A stretch of 14,648 nucleotides of DNA from Gammaproteobacteria bacterium (GTDB lineage: Bacteria; Pseudomonadota; Gammaproteobacteria; Natronospirales; REEB76), in NCBI GenBank assembly GCA_028871235.1, contig JAGWNO010000033.1:1-14648 (forward strand), in the 5' to 3' direction. Below the pieces are notes generated by a model. It saw nothing but the letters and a program-made list of their open reading frames with translations, made no database searches and was not told the DNA's origin. Positions 13,609 through 14,648 of this stretch are shown here, one piece after another. A program made the translations under genes and the position numbers. Positions within the stretch are counted from its first letter, which is position 1, and the number at the start of each line of letters is the position of its first letter.

Positions 13609-14077
13609 TCACCGGTCTTTGAACTCCAGGATGCGGCCCGCACGGGGATCGCAGACGAACACCCGTCCGTGGCCGTCGCGTGATCCAGAGTTTGTTGCGT
13701 GAACTCACGAAGCGCACATAATCCAGTCCGCCCTGCAGCTTGATACGCTCGATGACGGCCTTGCTGCGCGGGTTGATGACAACCACTTCCGCGGGGTAAT
13801 GATCGCTGGCGAAGAGATAGCCTGTGCCATGGACGGCAGATGTGGTGCCCTCGCCGCGCCCCGCGCCGGCGGGGATCAGTACTTTGTCCAGTTCCGGCGC
13901 AAAGCCGAAGTCGTCGAAACCGATGCCGTGCCCGGCACCCGGAATCGGGGTGACCGACTGCGGAGGCAGGGGGATGCCTGCGGCATGCGCCGGCGTGTGC
14001 AGCAGCAGGAACAGCCCCACGACTGCGCCGGCGGTGGCTAACCCGCTGATTGAATCAATGCGGCTGGAAACCCGCAT
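13609..14077 (-). pseudogene. Frameshifted, shortened secreted beta-propeller (YVTN/NHL-like) protein
   Basis: The ATG at 14077 has GGAG eight bases upstream and opens a clear signal peptide: basic MRVSSRIDS, a hydrophobic core GAVVGLFLLLH, and the cleavage-like THAHA-type end TPAHAAG. After it come propeller-blade sequences: FAPELDKVLIPAGAG, YLFASDHYPAEVVVINP and GLDYVRFVSSRNKLWIT. Near 13676-13682 the reading frame breaks. Removing one base there continues sensibly as DGHGRVFVCDPRAGRILEF to a TGA at 13609. Without that correction the frame runs on as arginine- and proline-rich nonsense to 13511, overlapping the hemolysin III start. Even repaired, the product is about 155 residues, too short for a full propeller, and the first blade looks internally deleted. 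A single sequencing error could explain the frameshift but not the shortness. Confidence 0.62.
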
Positions 14078-14140
14078 GTGCGTGGCTCCGGTGAGTCGGG
14101 TTATCCAGCCATATGACACCGGTGTTTGCCCCCGGTCAGC

Positions 14141-14587
14141 CTAACGCGGGATGAAATCCGCGTAATCTTCCGCCTTCGGCATTTTCTGTAACGCGGCATC
14201 GAGTTCCGGCGGAGCCGGGACAACCCTGCGCGCCACGATATCAAACCAGGCGCCCTGGCAATCCACCACACAGGCGAGCGTACCGTCATCACACAAAATC
14301 TGGTGGCGGATGCGCCAGTGTTTCTTGTTGGGCGACTGGCCGACCGCTGCCGCGGTCACGGTGATGCGTTCGTTGGCGCGCACTTCGTGCAGGTAACGGC
14401 TGTCCTCGCGGAACAGGATCGGTCCGAGCTGCAGCGTGTGGAAACGTTGCAGCGTGAATCCCAAGTCAGCGAGGCAGGCGAGACGCGCCTGGGCGGCGTA
14501 GTCCATGTAGGCGGTATGCCGCATGTGGCCGTTGGGATCGAGATCCGCCCAGCGGACCGTGAATGCGATGCGGTAGGGCGCGGCCAT
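14141..14587 (-). CDS. Hotdog-fold acyl-CoA thioesterase (YbgC / 4-hydroxybenzoyl-CoA thioesterase type)
   Basis: This is a 148-residue cytoplasmic protein expected to hydrolyse an acyl-CoA thioester. The signature is VRWADLDPNGHMRHTAYMDY (11-30), the DxDxxGHxxHxxY pattern in which the first Asp region is catalytic and the helix that follows (AAQARLACLADLGF) is the hot-dog sausage helix. Strand segments LGPILFREDSRYLHEVRANE (about 54-73) and ITVTAAAVG, then CVVDCQGAWFDIVARRVVPAPP, complete the fold, and the length is normal. The start at 14587 has AAGGAA five bases upstream and begins at the family N-terminus; the frame open to 14641 is not used. A TAAAAT hexamer (14633-14628) could be a -10 box whose -35 lies just outside the window. 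The acyl substrate is not predictable. Confidence 0.85.
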   Translation of the reverse strand: MAAPYRIAFTVRWADLDPNGHMRHTAYMDYAAQARLACLADLGFTLQRFHTLQLGPILFREDSRYLHEVRANERITVTAAAVGQSPNKKHWRIRHQILCDDGTLACVVDCQGAWFDIVARRVVPAPPELDAALQKMPKAEDYADFIPR

Positions 14588-14648
14588 GGGGGTTCCTTGA
14601 ATCCGGCGCGAATGTCCGGGAAGCGGTATTTTAACCCACACACGCGGT

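Noticed and set aside
14116..14140. Terminator at the palindrome ACACCGGTGT after the thioesterase gene
   Set aside because: Arms can be extended only with bulges and no T-run follows in the direction of transcription.

Overview
The window is a GC-rich stretch of chromosome from a gammaproteobacterium. This is judged from the gene families (SrkA, YihY, Mpl, RNase D) and from compact two-strand packing with long antisense open frames. No phage, transposon, CRISPR or RNA gene is visible. A pyrophosphate-dependent phosphofructokinase followed by a membrane pyrophosphatase is a combination known from methanotrophs and sulfur-oxidising autotrophs, so an autotrophic or methylotrophic relative is plausible but unproven.

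Region 1 (1-3252) concerns pyrophosphate and adenylate energy. pfp and the start of hppA run leftward as a likely operon. adk runs rightward across a 617-base gap that holds a promoter-like site for each side and a strong palindrome. The adenylate kinase has a four-cysteine zinc-type LID and a 114-residue lysine-rich tail resembling eukaryotic histone H1.

Region 2 (3258-6388): rnd (RNase D) converges on adk with 5 bases between them. Divergent from rnd are a four-helix membrane protein of unknown function and mpl (murein tripeptide recycling ligase), one base apart. A 345-base stretch without a recognisable gene follows.

Region 3 (6734-11222) is a leftward four-gene cluster read in the order srkA (stress kinase), a GNAT acetyltransferase, a RimK-like ATP-grasp ligase with an extra N-terminal domain, and yihY. 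The acetyltransferase and ligase share a 4-base ATGA overlap, which points to a coupled amide-forming and acyl-transferring pair of unknown product. This is the best candidate here for an undescribed pathway.

Region 4 (11273-14648): a REP-like palindrome supplies the ribosome-binding site of a BtuF-like binding protein that lacks a signal peptide. A five-helix membrane protein follows it. On the other strand are a hemolysin III/PAQR membrane protein, a frameshifted and shortened secreted beta-propeller gene, and a hotdog-fold thioesterase.
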